NCBI GenBank assembly: GCA_014240385.1
Contig: JAAZXA010000083.1
Span: 1-32,556 of the forward strand
Direction: 5' to 3'
Origin: Methanobacteriota archaeon
Lineage (GTDB): Archaea; Thermoplasmatota; Poseidoniia; Poseidoniales; Poseidoniaceae
DNA length: 32,556 bases
Shown here: positions 23,309 through 32,055 of the stretch, one piece after another
Numbering within the stretch: the stretch's first letter is position 1
Layout: the number at the start of each line of letters is the position of its first letter
Notes under the pieces: generated by a model
Databases searched by the model: none
What the model saw: the letters and a program-made list of their open reading frames with translations, nothing else
What the model was told of the DNA's origin: nothing
Made by a program: the position numbers and the translations under genes

Positions 23309-26300
23309 TCATGCATTCTTCTTCAGCCATTCAGCCCCGTAATGGGCCCACTGCTCCATGCTCCATCCTTCAGGTAATCCTGCTGCTGGCACAGGGGGGA
23401 CTCCTGAATCCGCAGCTTCTATTACTGGAGCGGCTTCTACGATTGGAGCGGCTTGAACAACAGGTGCGACTTCTGTGGATGGCGGAGCATATTGACTCAT
23501 GTCTGGTGCTGGTTGAACATCAGGAGCGGCTGGTACGGCCCCATACTGAGCCGATAGACTACTCTCATACTCTTCATTGCCCCACGGAGTTTCATCTTCT
23601 TCATCTGTAGCGGTAACCACCTTGAATAACATGACAAGTAAAGCAATCACGATTATTGGACCTATTACCCAAACCGCATAGTCAGCAACTTTTGCACCAC
23701 TACTTGTAGAGTCTGCATCAGAGCCGCTGCCCACAGTGCCGGTTTTCTTCAGAATTACTTTGACAGTTGCATTGGTAGCATCTTCAACGGTGTTTGAAAT
23801 CGCCCAAACTTCGAAAGTGGTTACCATTTCATCTTCAGTAAGGCTTAGCAAGGCAACATCAGTGATTACAATTTCAACAGTGATGAAACGCTCTTTTTGT
23901 TCTAAAATACGCAAAGGTGCAGACTCACTGCTTGAACTTGCACGATACCATATGCTTGAAGAGATGGATTGGCGCACATCAATAGACACTGTTTGTTCAT
24001 CTGTATACTGGTTTCTCAAAGTCAGAACGACCTCATATGTCCCAGCCTCATCGATAACCAAGTCATCTACGGAGATTAGTCTCAACCAATCTTGCGAGCC
24101 TACTGAAAACAAAATCTCACCTGTATGAGATACATCGGGATCTAGGGCGCTTGTTGCAGTTACTTGCAACGGTACTTGCCCCCCTGCATCAGTATCAAAG
24201 GAAAATCGGACAGTGATATTGTAAGATGTGCCCGGTGCAATAGTTGGAGTTCTCAAGGTGGAGAGGCTCTCTATCTCAGCGCTCATTCCTGTACCACTCT
24301 CAACAGTGAGGTCGAAACTATCAGGGGCATTTCCCTCATTCATGATTTCAAAGCGAACTGTATCGGAATCGCCACCTGGGATGTATGATTGGTCTGGGTC
24401 ATCAGCACTTACATCGACTGCCGCAGTATCGAGTACTATTACTGATATAGTTACACTATCAAAAACCGAGGAATCCGCTTGGCTAACGATACGAATAGTG
24501 ACACTGTATAATCCCGAATCCAGGTAAAGTGGCATCGGCAGGTCAAGGTGGATTTCAGTAAAACCATCCCAAGCATCAAGAGTTCCTGTTGTATCAGCAG
24601 ATAAATCTGCAAGGAGATGAGGATTTGATTGGGTCAAAACCATATCATAGACCTCATCATCATTTCCAAGATTATTAATTTCTAAAGTGACTCTTTGTGG
24701 AATACCATTTGCTGGGGCACTAATTTCCAAAGTTTCTGCAATTAATTCAACTTCTCTGAATGGCAGAACTTCAAGGGTTCGAATCAGAACATCATTTCCT
24801 GAAACAGCAATCCCCCCGCAAGTATTGCATAGTGCTCTAACTGAGAAAGAATAGTTGTCAGGTGCTGCATCATCCGCAGCAGTAATCGTGATATTGAAAT
24901 CAAACATTTGTCCTCTATCTAAGACAACTGGCAAGAAGAAGTTTCCATCACTGTCTGTGAAAGCCGATACCCACCCCTCTACACTGAAAGATGCAAGCAT
25001 GTTGAATGTCGCCAATCGGTTTCCGGTATTTTGAAGACGCATTGGAATTATTTTCGTTTCTCCGGGACTGAGAGAACCAGCAATTAATGGCGTTGGAGAG
25101 GATAGTGCAATACTATATTGTTCGGTTACTCCAACAGATGTTTGAAGGCTTGCCAAAACTCCCAAGTTTTGTGAACTGCCATCCGACCACGTAACATTCC
25201 ATGTCTGTTGCTGAATATCTGCACCGGCAGGAATTGACAAGTTTATCCACATTTCAGTAGTTGCACCTGCTGCAGTTGGTGGTAATTGCACCTCTACTCC
25301 GTGTTGAGTAGGGTGGGAAGAATCGATTCTAATTTTAGGATTACTTGGTTCCATCCAAGTCTCATTTGAAATATTGCTCTTGACTCTAATTATCGCCGGC
25401 TTGTAGCCATTATTGGTCACTTCACAATGCAGGCTAACTACTTCATTTGGTACCGCAGTATAACCTGCTACTGGATTATCGCAAGTTACATCTAAAGTGT
25501 ACTGGTCTATTTTTTCTACTGCAAAGACTCTCCAGTCATCCACGTGGTATCCTTCTTCTGCGATACTGTTATCGCTGGTAAAAAGCATTCCAGCAAACCA
25601 AGAATGACCTCCTAATTGGTCTGTTGGGTCCCACGATAAGTTGGTCCATTGGCCTTGACCAGGTGCCACCATTGGCGAGGCTGTTGAGAAATTGTGGCGT
25701 AGAGTGACTCCTCCGTTTCTCCATAACTCAAGTGAAACATCATCTCCATTGCCGATAATCCCCCATGCCGTTGCGTGCATTTGCATCGAAACTAAGTCAA
25801 GGCTAGGAATCAACAACTTGCAATAATAAAATCCATAGATGGCGCCAGAGCCACCTTCGTGAACTGCACTACCACAGTCTGGGTCTCCAGTAGCATATCC
25901 CCACACTAGGCGGTCCCAAGCATTTCCTCCATAATTTGAGCCAGGGTTTGAGTGTCTCCAATGGGCTGAACCAACATATGCGCCTGTATCGTCTTTTTGC
26001 CATGAACCAACATCTGTAGCATCCCCTGCTCCACCTTGCGCATAGCGGTATGAAACCATTGTTTGTCTTTGGCCTGAAATTAAGGAGCCATCCATGATAT
26101 CAGAAGTATAGGCAACTGGAACAGTTTGATTCAATACATCATTTTCATTCTTGGTATCTGCGAAATAATTGACTGTTGCCCTTAAAATATAGCCACCCAG
26201 TAGATTACTCTCATTGAGAATGCTATGGGCTGTATCTGCAGTCCACTCTACTTCGCGACTATATTCTCCACCACCGTAAACATCGCCAGTTGACCAATTA

Positions 26301-26632
26301 CTTGACCAGGCGACGAAGCCAATTGGGTGGACTGCCTCAAGCAAGACATCCGCAGATGCGGCACTTAGAGCACCACCGTTTCGCTTGACGATGATTTCGA
26401 CTGGCACAATATCCCCCTTCATCACGTACTCAACAACGCTGCCATCTGACTGCACCCACATTTCAGGAGAATAACCCGAGTTTCCAATAGTTATCGACTT
26501 GATTAGGAAATCATCATTGATCCCACCTCTCGCTGAATCAGAGGCATCTGCATCGATTGTCATAAGAGGCAGGAAAAACTGCAGCATCATTGCAGTGAGG
26601 ATGAAAAAGACGGGATAGTTACGCTTACGCAT
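23309..26632 (-). CDS. Large secreted, membrane-anchored surface protein with CARDB/NEW1-like repeats
   Basis: 1107 residues from the ATG at 26632. N-terminal signal peptide (FFILTAMMLQFFLPLM), a large ectodomain rich in beta and N-glycosylation sequons, several NEW1/CARDB-like units with VTLEINNLGN, FEIMNEGNAPDSFDLTV and LTLRNQYTDEQTVS, and a single C-terminal helix (VWVIGPIIVIALLVMLFKVV). The cytoplasmic tail is acidic then Pro/Ala-rich with repeated APVV/APIV units and ends in GWSMEQWAHYGAEWL. The family looks like archaeal cell-surface adhesion or envelope proteins, with no enzyme motif. A longer frame with a TTG start is less likely. AT-rich TTTTATTATT about 60 nt upstream is a TATA candidate. 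Confidence 0.8.
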   Translation of the reverse strand: MRKRNYPVFFILTAMMLQFFLPLMTIDADASDSARGGINDDFLIKSITIGNSGYSPEMWVQSDGSVVEYVMKGDIVPVEIIVKRNGGALSAASADVLLEAVHPIGFVAWSSNWSTGDVYGGGEYSREVEWTADTAHSILNESNLLGGYILRATVNYFADTKNENDVLNQTVPVAYTSDIMDGSLISGQRQTMVSYRYAQGGAGDATDVGSWQKDDTGAYVGSAHWRHSNPGSNYGGNAWDRLVWGYATGDPDCGSAVHEGGSGAIYGFYYCKLLIPSLDLVSMQMHATAWGIIGNGDDVSLELWRNGGVTLRHNFSTASPMVAPGQGQWTNLSWDPTDQLGGHSWFAGMLFTSDNSIAEEGYHVDDWRVFAVEKIDQYTLDVTCDNPVAGYTAVPNEVVSLHCEVTNNGYKPAIIRVKSNISNETWMEPSNPKIRIDSSHPTQHGVEVQLPPTAAGATTEMWINLSIPAGADIQQQTWNVTWSDGSSQNLGVLASLQTSVGVTEQYSIALSSPTPLIAGSLSPGETKIIPMRLQNTGNRLATFNMLASFSVEGWVSAFTDSDGNFFLPVVLDRGQMFDFNITITAADDAAPDNYSFSVRALCNTCGGIAVSGNDVLIRTLEVLPFREVELIAETLEISAPANGIPQRVTLEINNLGNDDEVYDMVLTQSNPHLLADLSADTTGTLDAWDGFTEIHLDLPMPLYLDSGLYSVTIRIVSQADSSVFDSVTISVIVLDTAAVDVSADDPDQSYIPGGDSDTVRFEIMNEGNAPDSFDLTVESGTGMSAEIESLSTLRTPTIAPGTSYNITVRFSFDTDAGGQVPLQVTATSALDPDVSHTGEILFSVGSQDWLRLISVDDLVIDEAGTYEVVLTLRNQYTDEQTVSIDVRQSISSSIWYRASSSSESAPLRILEQKERFITVEIVITDVALLSLTEDEMVTTFEVWAISNTVEDATNATVKVILKKTGTVGSGSDADSTSSGAKVADYAVWVIGPIIVIALLVMLFKVVTATDEEDETPWGNEEYESSLSAQYGAVPAAPDVQPAPDMSQYAPPSTEVAPVVQAAPIVEAAPVIEAADSGVPPVPAAGLPEGWSMEQWAHYGAEWLKKNA

Positions 26633-26793
26633 CGCAATCAACCCTTCGACTCAAGAACTCCCCTTAAGCATACGCGGTCAATGCATGGTAATAATAAAAC
26701 TCAATCGGCATCAGGAAAAGCACCGTGAATGCATCTCAGCAAAGACATTCCAAGGGCAAGTCATTTGGTTGATGTGCTTACCAAGCGGCTTTC
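26633..26793. promoter_or_regulatory. divergent intergenic region
   Basis: 161 nt between a minus-strand surface protein and a plus-strand membrane protein. An AT-rich run at 26690-26702 reads TTTTATTATT on the minus strand and could be a TATA box for the surface protein. The plus-strand gene has no visible Shine-Dalgarno before its ATG, so a leaderless transcript is possible. No gene or strong dyad seen. Confidence 0.35.
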
Positions 26794-27945
26794 ATGAGTG
26801 AGGCCCGAAGTCCGGTTATCGCTCGTCTTTGGCTAACTGGTGTAGCAATTGGCCAAGTCATCATAACGCCCATCGCGGCTTTTTCGATAACCTATCTCTT
26901 CTCATTTCACTCGGGTCCTGATGGCTTTTCAATTAAGTTTGAATCTCAAATGATCCCTTGGATTATTTCTGCCTCCATTGCTTATGGATTGATTGCATTA
27001 GCCTTGGCTTTAGTTGTCGGAGGGTTTAGTCCACTGTGGATAGTCAACCGCGGCGGCTGGCTTCGGGCACTGGGTTTGGTTAGAGGGGGGCACTCTTCAC
27101 TATTAACCGAACAAACTAGAATTAGGCATCGAAAGTCTCCACATGGTAGAATGATGCGCTTGGTCCATGATCGCTATGGTGAAGGGCATGGCCTGCTCGC
27201 CATCCATGGGGGATTGGTTTTACTGGCGATTCCATTCCAACTCACCCTTGTAGTCGTTCCACTCCTAATGATGCTTCTATTACCATCTGAGTGGATGTAT
27301 AATAATCGCCTACTTGAATGGGCATTGGTCTGTTACCTTCTTGTTCTAACCATTACTATGCGGTTATTTCCTTCCTATGCACGACGCTTCGTCGCCTTTG
27401 CCGCCTTCACCAGACGCTGGCTGATATCGATGACTCGGCTTTCATGGATGGCGCCCATTCTGGTGCTTTGGTTACTCGGTCGCTTGGCCAGTATTGTTGT
27501 TGTTACATGGATTGGACCTGACCTAGCAGTCAGCATTGCCGCTGAAAAGGCTGTATTCGAGGACTGGTTAGGAATTGGCACGGTTCCAGAAAATTCATTC
27601 CTTGACTTGCTAACTGCACTTGCAGTCATGCCACTGGCTGCATTCACAACATTTGGCGTTTTGGCTGGTGGCTCTGGCTCCCTGCCTCTATGGATGAAAT
27701 TAGACAAGCATGAGGATTGGGAAGGTCCAGAGGGTGAAGAAGAAGCCATAGAAGAAGTAGAGTTGATTGAAGAAAAACCTCTAACTGAAGTTGATGATAA
27801 AGGAATAATCAGCGGCTTACTTGAGGATGTCATACCAGTAGGTGCAGCAGCAATAATGCCAATGGTGGGTGGCATTACGCTTAGTGATTCAATCGATGGG
27901 GTTGAAGATGAGGACAGCCCAATGGGCATCTTCGATAAATTATGA
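26794..27945 (+). CDS. Multi-pass membrane protein of unknown function
   Basis: I do not recognise a family. The 383 residues contain about six to seven membrane segments (near 10-33, 54-78, 133-163, 174-193, 218-243, 269-294). A basic cytoplasmic-looking loop (RIRHRKSPHGRMMRLVHDRY) separates the second and third. The C-terminus (about 303-383) is acidic, with EDWEGPEGEEEAIEEVELIEE, and holds a short hydrophobic patch before the end. No transporter or enzyme signature is visible. It converges on a minus-strand membrane protein, the two stops separated by a single nucleotide. No obvious Shine-Dalgarno. Confidence 0.75.
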   Translation: MSEARSPVIARLWLTGVAIGQVIITPIAAFSITYLFSFHSGPDGFSIKFESQMIPWIISASIAYGLIALALALVVGGFSPLWIVNRGGWLRALGLVRGGHSSLLTEQTRIRHRKSPHGRMMRLVHDRYGEGHGLLAIHGGLVLLAIPFQLTLVVVPLLMMLLLPSEWMYNNRLLEWALVCYLLVLTITMRLFPSYARRFVAFAAFTRRWLISMTRLSWMAPILVLWLLGRLASIVVVTWIGPDLAVSIAAEKAVFEDWLGIGTVPENSFLDLLTALAVMPLAAFTTFGVLAGGSGSLPLWMKLDKHEDWEGPEGEEEAIEEVELIEEKPLTEVDDKGIISGLLEDVIPVGAAAIMPMVGGITLSDSIDGVEDEDSPMGIFDKL

Positions 27946-27946
27946 T

Positions 27947-28573
27947 TCATTCTTCTTCCTTTGAAGGACTACCTTTTACTTCTACATAATCTAAAGGTGA
28001 CTTTCCATCAAGCATCCAAACCCGAAAAGCACCCATAAACCATCCATCACTGCGCTTTCTCCCAAGGTCTGGGCGAGGTCGCTCATCGAGAACTTTGAGA
28101 CAGGCAGCACATCTTATGTATGCAACTTCCCAAAACAACTCTGGGGAATCACAACATCGGCTATTCTCATCCCTTGATTGGTTTCTAAATTGCTGTAAAT
28201 CCTCAGCCAATGAACGGCTCCATGGCCAAGAACTCGAGCCCCACTTTTCTGGTAAAGACCAAGAAAGCAAAGTCCAAACTGCACCTAATACCAATCCCAC
28301 TCCAAATGGAGAATCAGCCCCAATTATTGCTAACCAACCTAATATTAGCGGAATTAAAGAGAAAAATAAGCCCAATGCTCGGAGGTTTCTCATCAACAAA
28401 ATCCTCGCCAATAAATATCCGTCAACTGGCACTGGTGTTGGATGAGGAGGAAGTTGGGGATTGAAAAATGAAAACCTCGACATAATAATAGTTGGAAGGC
28501 GCGGAATCAAGTGACCAAGGATAACTCCTGATAGCAACCATAAAATCGGTGCCAGTAAGTCTGATGTTGCCAT
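27947..28573 (-). CDS. Membrane protein with C-terminal cysteine cluster, unknown function
   Basis: 208 residues. Hydrophobic segments near 5-23, 62-85 and 90-108 are followed by a soluble C-terminal half. This half carries SRCCDSPELF and, 12 residues on, IRCAACLKVLDERP, a CC plus CxxC arrangement that could bind zinc. It lies 13 nt after the aminotransferase stop with TGAGGTAGGGG before the ATG, so the two probably share a transcript. No known family is recognised. The C-terminus is acidic (SPSKEEE). Confidence 0.7.
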   Translation of the reverse strand: MATSDLLAPILWLLSGVILGHLIPRLPTIIMSRFSFFNPQLPPHPTPVPVDGYLLARILLMRNLRALGLFFSLIPLILGWLAIIGADSPFGVGLVLGAVWTLLSWSLPEKWGSSSWPWSRSLAEDLQQFRNQSRDENSRCCDSPELFWEVAYIRCAACLKVLDERPRPDLGRKRSDGWFMGAFRVWMLDGKSPLDYVEVKGSPSKEEE

Positions 28574-28586
28574 CTAATCCCCTACC

Positions 28587-29750
28587 TCAAATAACCGTTG
28601 GTGCTGCTTCCTGAAGCTTAATCAATACAGATTCAACCTTATCCATACCTCGGGAAATATCTTCCCTGCTGATAGTATAGGCGAACCGAAGATGACCTTC
28701 TCCAGATTTTCCAAAGGCGGTACCTGGAGAACATAATACTCCACCTTTTAGTAATTCAATTGCTAAGTCTTCAGAACTGAACCCTTGTACTTCGACCTTG
28801 GGGAAAACGTAGAAAGCGCCATTGGGAAGGTGACAAGAAACCCCCGGCATTGCATTCAATCTTTGACAAATTAAATCTCTCCTAGCCCTGAACTCCTTGG
28901 TCATTTGAGCAGGATAGTCTGCTGCTTCATCAAAGGCAGTCAGGACCGCATATTGCATCGCATCATTAGAACAGGCGGTAATGTAATATTGTAATTTGAT
29001 AATTTGTTTCATCGCCTCAAGATTGTTAGACATGATGTATCCAATTCTCCAGCCAGTCATGGCAAATGTCTTTGAAAATGAATTGATGAGTAAGATATTA
29101 TTGTAATCACAACCCATGAAAGAAACGTGCTCACCATCATAGACCATTTGATCGTAGACTTCATCCGTAATCAGCCAAAGGTCATGCTTCTTTGCAAATT
29201 CAAGTAATGCATCTCGTTGTTGAATATCCAAGGTGGCGCCGGTTGGATTGGAAGGGAAATTGTAAAGAATTGCTTTGGTGTTTTCATCAACCAACGATTC
29301 TAGTTCTTCAATTTGTGGAATGAATTCGTGTTCGAATAGGCACTCATAGTATCGTGCTTCACCACTACATAGTATTACATCTGGGCCATAAAGTGGAAAA
29401 TAAGGCTCAGGAAGTAATACATTATCGCCATCATTGACTAAAGTCATGAAACAATTGAGTAAGGCATTTGTTCCGCTCATCGTCATACAGACATTGTTCT
29501 CATCCATTCCTGCCTGATAAGGAGACCATGATTCTGCTATTTTCTTTCTCAGTGCAGGAAGTCCTGCTGTAGTTGTATACTTGTTATGCCCATCTTGCAT
29601 TGCCTTAGACATTGCATCGATAGCGGCCTGAGGAGGTTGGAAATCAGGTTCCCCCAATCCAAAGGAAATCACATCACCTCCAGCCATGTCAAACATTCTG
29701 CGAACGCCTGTCGGTTGTATGGCCATTGCCCTATCCGAAAAGCCGCGCAT
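28587..29750 (-). CDS. Class I pyridoxal-phosphate aminotransferase (aspartate aminotransferase-like)
   Basis: 387 residues from the ATG at 29750. Fold-type I motifs: GLGEPDF (31-37), NFPSNPTG (164-171) with the substrate/PLP Asn, TDEVYD with the PLP pyridine-binding Asp196, and SFSKTFAMTGWRIGY with the Schiff-base Lys227. A C-terminal Arg in HLRFAY likely binds the substrate carboxylate. It probably transfers amino groups between aspartate or another amino acid and 2-oxoglutarate. Substrate cannot be fixed from sequence. A longer TTG-started frame exists, but the ATG matches the usual N-terminus better. It follows the protease gene by 49 nt and precedes the Cys-cluster membrane gene. Confidence 0.92.
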   Translation of the reverse strand: MRGFSDRAMAIQPTGVRRMFDMAGGDVISFGLGEPDFQPPQAAIDAMSKAMQDGHNKYTTTAGLPALRKKIAESWSPYQAGMDENNVCMTMSGTNALLNCFMTLVNDGDNVLLPEPYFPLYGPDVILCSGEARYYECLFEHEFIPQIEELESLVDENTKAILYNFPSNPTGATLDIQQRDALLEFAKKHDLWLITDEVYDQMVYDGEHVSFMGCDYNNILLINSFSKTFAMTGWRIGYIMSNNLEAMKQIIKLQYYITACSNDAMQYAVLTAFDEAADYPAQMTKEFRARRDLICQRLNAMPGVSCHLPNGAFYVFPKVEVQGFSSEDLAIELLKGGVLCSPGTAFGKSGEGHLRFAYTISREDISRGMDKVESVLIKLQEAAPTVI

Positions 29751-29799
29751 GAGCCAAGGCAATTCGTTCCAACATATCAAAGGAGCGCGAAGGTATAGG

Positions 29800-31971
29800 T
29801 CAACCAGAAGCGGGTTCTTCAGTCAATAGTTCTGCATCTAATGCAGGTTCTTCATGATTTTGTTGCCCTATTTCTCCGGTTATTGTAGAATTTGATGATT
29901 CTGCATTTTCCTTGATTTGCTTAAGGCTAGCAAATGCTCCTGCAGCCAAAACTAATACGAATAATCCCCCAAGGAAAAGAATTCTACCGAGTGATGAACC
30001 AGAATCACTCGTACTCATTCCTGTTCCTAAAACCGTATATGTCAGTGGTAAAGATTCACCTTCTGGTCCTACTGCTCGAACCTCGATACTATGGTTCCCC
30101 TTACTCAACTTATCAACATCGAGAGCGACTGACCAATTGAATGGTACAAGAGCAGTTGAACCCTCTTCTCCAATTTCATAACTTGCCTCAATCCAATCAT
30201 CGCCATCAATTCGGTATTGCACTACTGAAACTGTATTTGTCCTAGCCCAAGCGATACCATCGATGCGGTACACTGAGCCATTCACTTCATCAGATGTACC
30301 TCTTAATTGCATGTCAAGATCCAAGTTGTCTAAATCAACCTCTGTCATATTCAATTGAATGGCCATCTCAACAGCAGCAAGTCCATCGACCATTCCCCAA
30401 CCGAAATCTCGGTTCCAAATCGGGTCTATTTCAGGATAAGTTGCACCACCACGAGGCTCAGCAGTTACTCGTAGAATTTCCCTAATCTGCAAAGGTTCCA
30501 ACTCAGGATTGGCCTCAATCATCAAAGCCATCACTCCACTAACTGCTGGAGTAGCATAGGATGTCCCAGAACCTCGTCCTGTGTAGGAATTATCCGAGGC
30601 ATCTTGACCAGGCACATTATTATTGCAACCACCACTAGTCACACAAGCTTCAGATTGAATGATATTTGTACCTGGGGCAGACACATCTGGCTTCAGTTCA
30701 TCGATTGGATTGCCATCGCCATTATCTCTCCGAGGACCACGTGAAGAATAATCTGCAATTGTATCATCGCTGCGAGTGATGGTGTTATTATCATCAGTCG
30801 CGCCAACAGTTACGGATAGAGAAGATGCGCCCATTCCTGAAAGGCCATCGTTACTTGGGCCATCATTACCAGCAGCAACACTAACGATTACTCCTGCCTC
30901 CATCGCCTCATCCAGCAAGCGACTATGCATTTCATCACCATCAGAGCCGCCAGTCTCATGACTTGTTATTCCCCAAGATAATGATAAAATATCGATTCCG
31001 TAGTCCTCAGCCTCAACACCTGCCCACTCGGTATTTGCATTATCGATTATCCACTGGATTCCGTTCATCGCAGATTCATAGGCTTCTTGTTCGGTCAAAT
31101 AATTTTCAAATGGTCCTGCTCCAACATCGGTTCCAATTCGCACATCGACTAATCCAGCACCAGGGGCTGAGCCAGTGAAATTAGATTGCGTACCATCGGC
31201 CTCAAGACCAGTAGCACTTGCCATTCCAATACAAGCAGTACCATGCTGGTTACCATCATCAGGGTCAAAACTGCCATCATCCTCTCTAGCGCCAAATCCA
31301 GCGGCTAGGCAGCGAGGTACATCAGAATGAAGATAACAAACGGCATCAAAACCAGCCTTGAACTTGCCAACTAATCCGGGATGCTCATTGTCAACGCCGG
31401 TATCAGTCATAGCAATGTTCACCCCTTTACCACTCACTCCTAAGTCCCAAGCGCCAACCGGATATTCAGTTGAATTTCGAGCCTTAATCGAAGTTGTCTG
31501 CACATCGCCAAAGAATACCACCGAGCCATAGCGCTCTACCATGACAACACCATCTAATTCAGCCAAGGCAAAAACTTGCGAAGCATCAACCCCTCCAAGT
31601 AACAAAGCATCAACTGAAAGCAATTCCAATTGAACCTCATAGCCCAGAGAATTCAAAGTAATAATATCGGATTCAGTCGGTCTATGGTCATAAGAAAGTC
31701 CCACATTAACCACCCCAGAAACAGTCTGTAAACTATCGAAAATTCCATTTCTGTCTAAGTCAGAAGAAGTTGTTTGCCACCAAGGTTGCTCGACAATAAA
31801 GGTGAACGAAGAAGGTGTTCGCAATGGAATGTCGTTTGAATAACCTGTGGGAAGTAACTGTGAATCGTCGAGCCGTGAATACCCTTGAGGGGTATCAATT
31901 CCCAAGCCAATAGCACCAGCAAGAGGGGTTGTAAAAAGGGCGACGATGATGAATGCAAAAGTAGAGCGCAT
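29800..31971 (-). CDS. Membrane-anchored subtilisin-like serine protease (S8 family)
   Basis: 723 residues from ATG 31971. Signal peptide (FIIVALFTTPLAGA), then a prodomain-like region (about 45-160) with a calcium-type DLDRNGIFD loop (71-79). The peptidase S8 domain follows with the catalytic triad D190 (TDTGVD), H243 (NQHGTA) and S471 (SGTSYATP), and oxyanion Asn369 (AAGND). A beta-rich segment (about 560-650), then a single C-terminal helix (ILFLGGLFVLVLAAGAFASL) and a short acidic tail, would hold the enzyme outside the cell. This is a plausible extracellular degradation enzyme for a protein-using planktonic heterotroph. A TTG four codons upstream is the only alternative start. Confidence 0.93.
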   Translation of the reverse strand: MRSTFAFIIVALFTTPLAGAIGLGIDTPQGYSRLDDSQLLPTGYSNDIPLRTPSSFTFIVEQPWWQTTSSDLDRNGIFDSLQTVSGVVNVGLSYDHRPTESDIITLNSLGYEVQLELLSVDALLLGGVDASQVFALAELDGVVMVERYGSVVFFGDVQTTSIKARNSTEYPVGAWDLGVSGKGVNIAMTDTGVDNEHPGLVGKFKAGFDAVCYLHSDVPRCLAAGFGAREDDGSFDPDDGNQHGTACIGMASATGLEADGTQSNFTGSAPGAGLVDVRIGTDVGAGPFENYLTEQEAYESAMNGIQWIIDNANTEWAGVEAEDYGIDILSLSWGITSHETGGSDGDEMHSRLLDEAMEAGVIVSVAAGNDGPSNDGLSGMGASSLSVTVGATDDNNTITRSDDTIADYSSRGPRRDNGDGNPIDELKPDVSAPGTNIIQSEACVTSGGCNNNVPGQDASDNSYTGRGSGTSYATPAVSGVMALMIEANPELEPLQIREILRVTAEPRGGATYPEIDPIWNRDFGWGMVDGLAAVEMAIQLNMTEVDLDNLDLDMQLRGTSDEVNGSVYRIDGIAWARTNTVSVVQYRIDGDDWIEASYEIGEEGSTALVPFNWSVALDVDKLSKGNHSIEVRAVGPEGESLPLTYTVLGTGMSTSDSGSSLGRILFLGGLFVLVLAAGAFASLKQIKENAESSNSTITGEIGQQNHEEPALDAELLTEEPASG

Positions 31972-32055
31972 GGCTATTCCCAATAATTGGCGGCCATGCG
32001 CGATTCATCAACCCATCCCTAAATCTCAAATCATATACCTCGCGTCGTATAGGTC
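31972..32055. promoter_or_regulatory. divergent promoter region between protease and EF-hand gene
   Basis: 84 nt. TATATGAT on the minus strand (about 32030-32037) lies about 60 nt before the protease ATG. The same patch read as TCATATACC on the plus strand is about 25 nt before the ATG at 32056, the spacing expected for a leaderless archaeal transcript. ACCT and AGGT arms (32037-32040 and 32051-32054) flank a GC-rich centre. One element may serve both directions. Both assignments are guesses from spacing. Confidence 0.4.

Noticed and set aside
27375-27950. A 191-codon minus-strand frame opposite the multi-pass membrane protein
   Set aside because: Ser/Thr/Pro-rich shadow composition, while the plus frame has a clear multi-pass membrane pattern.
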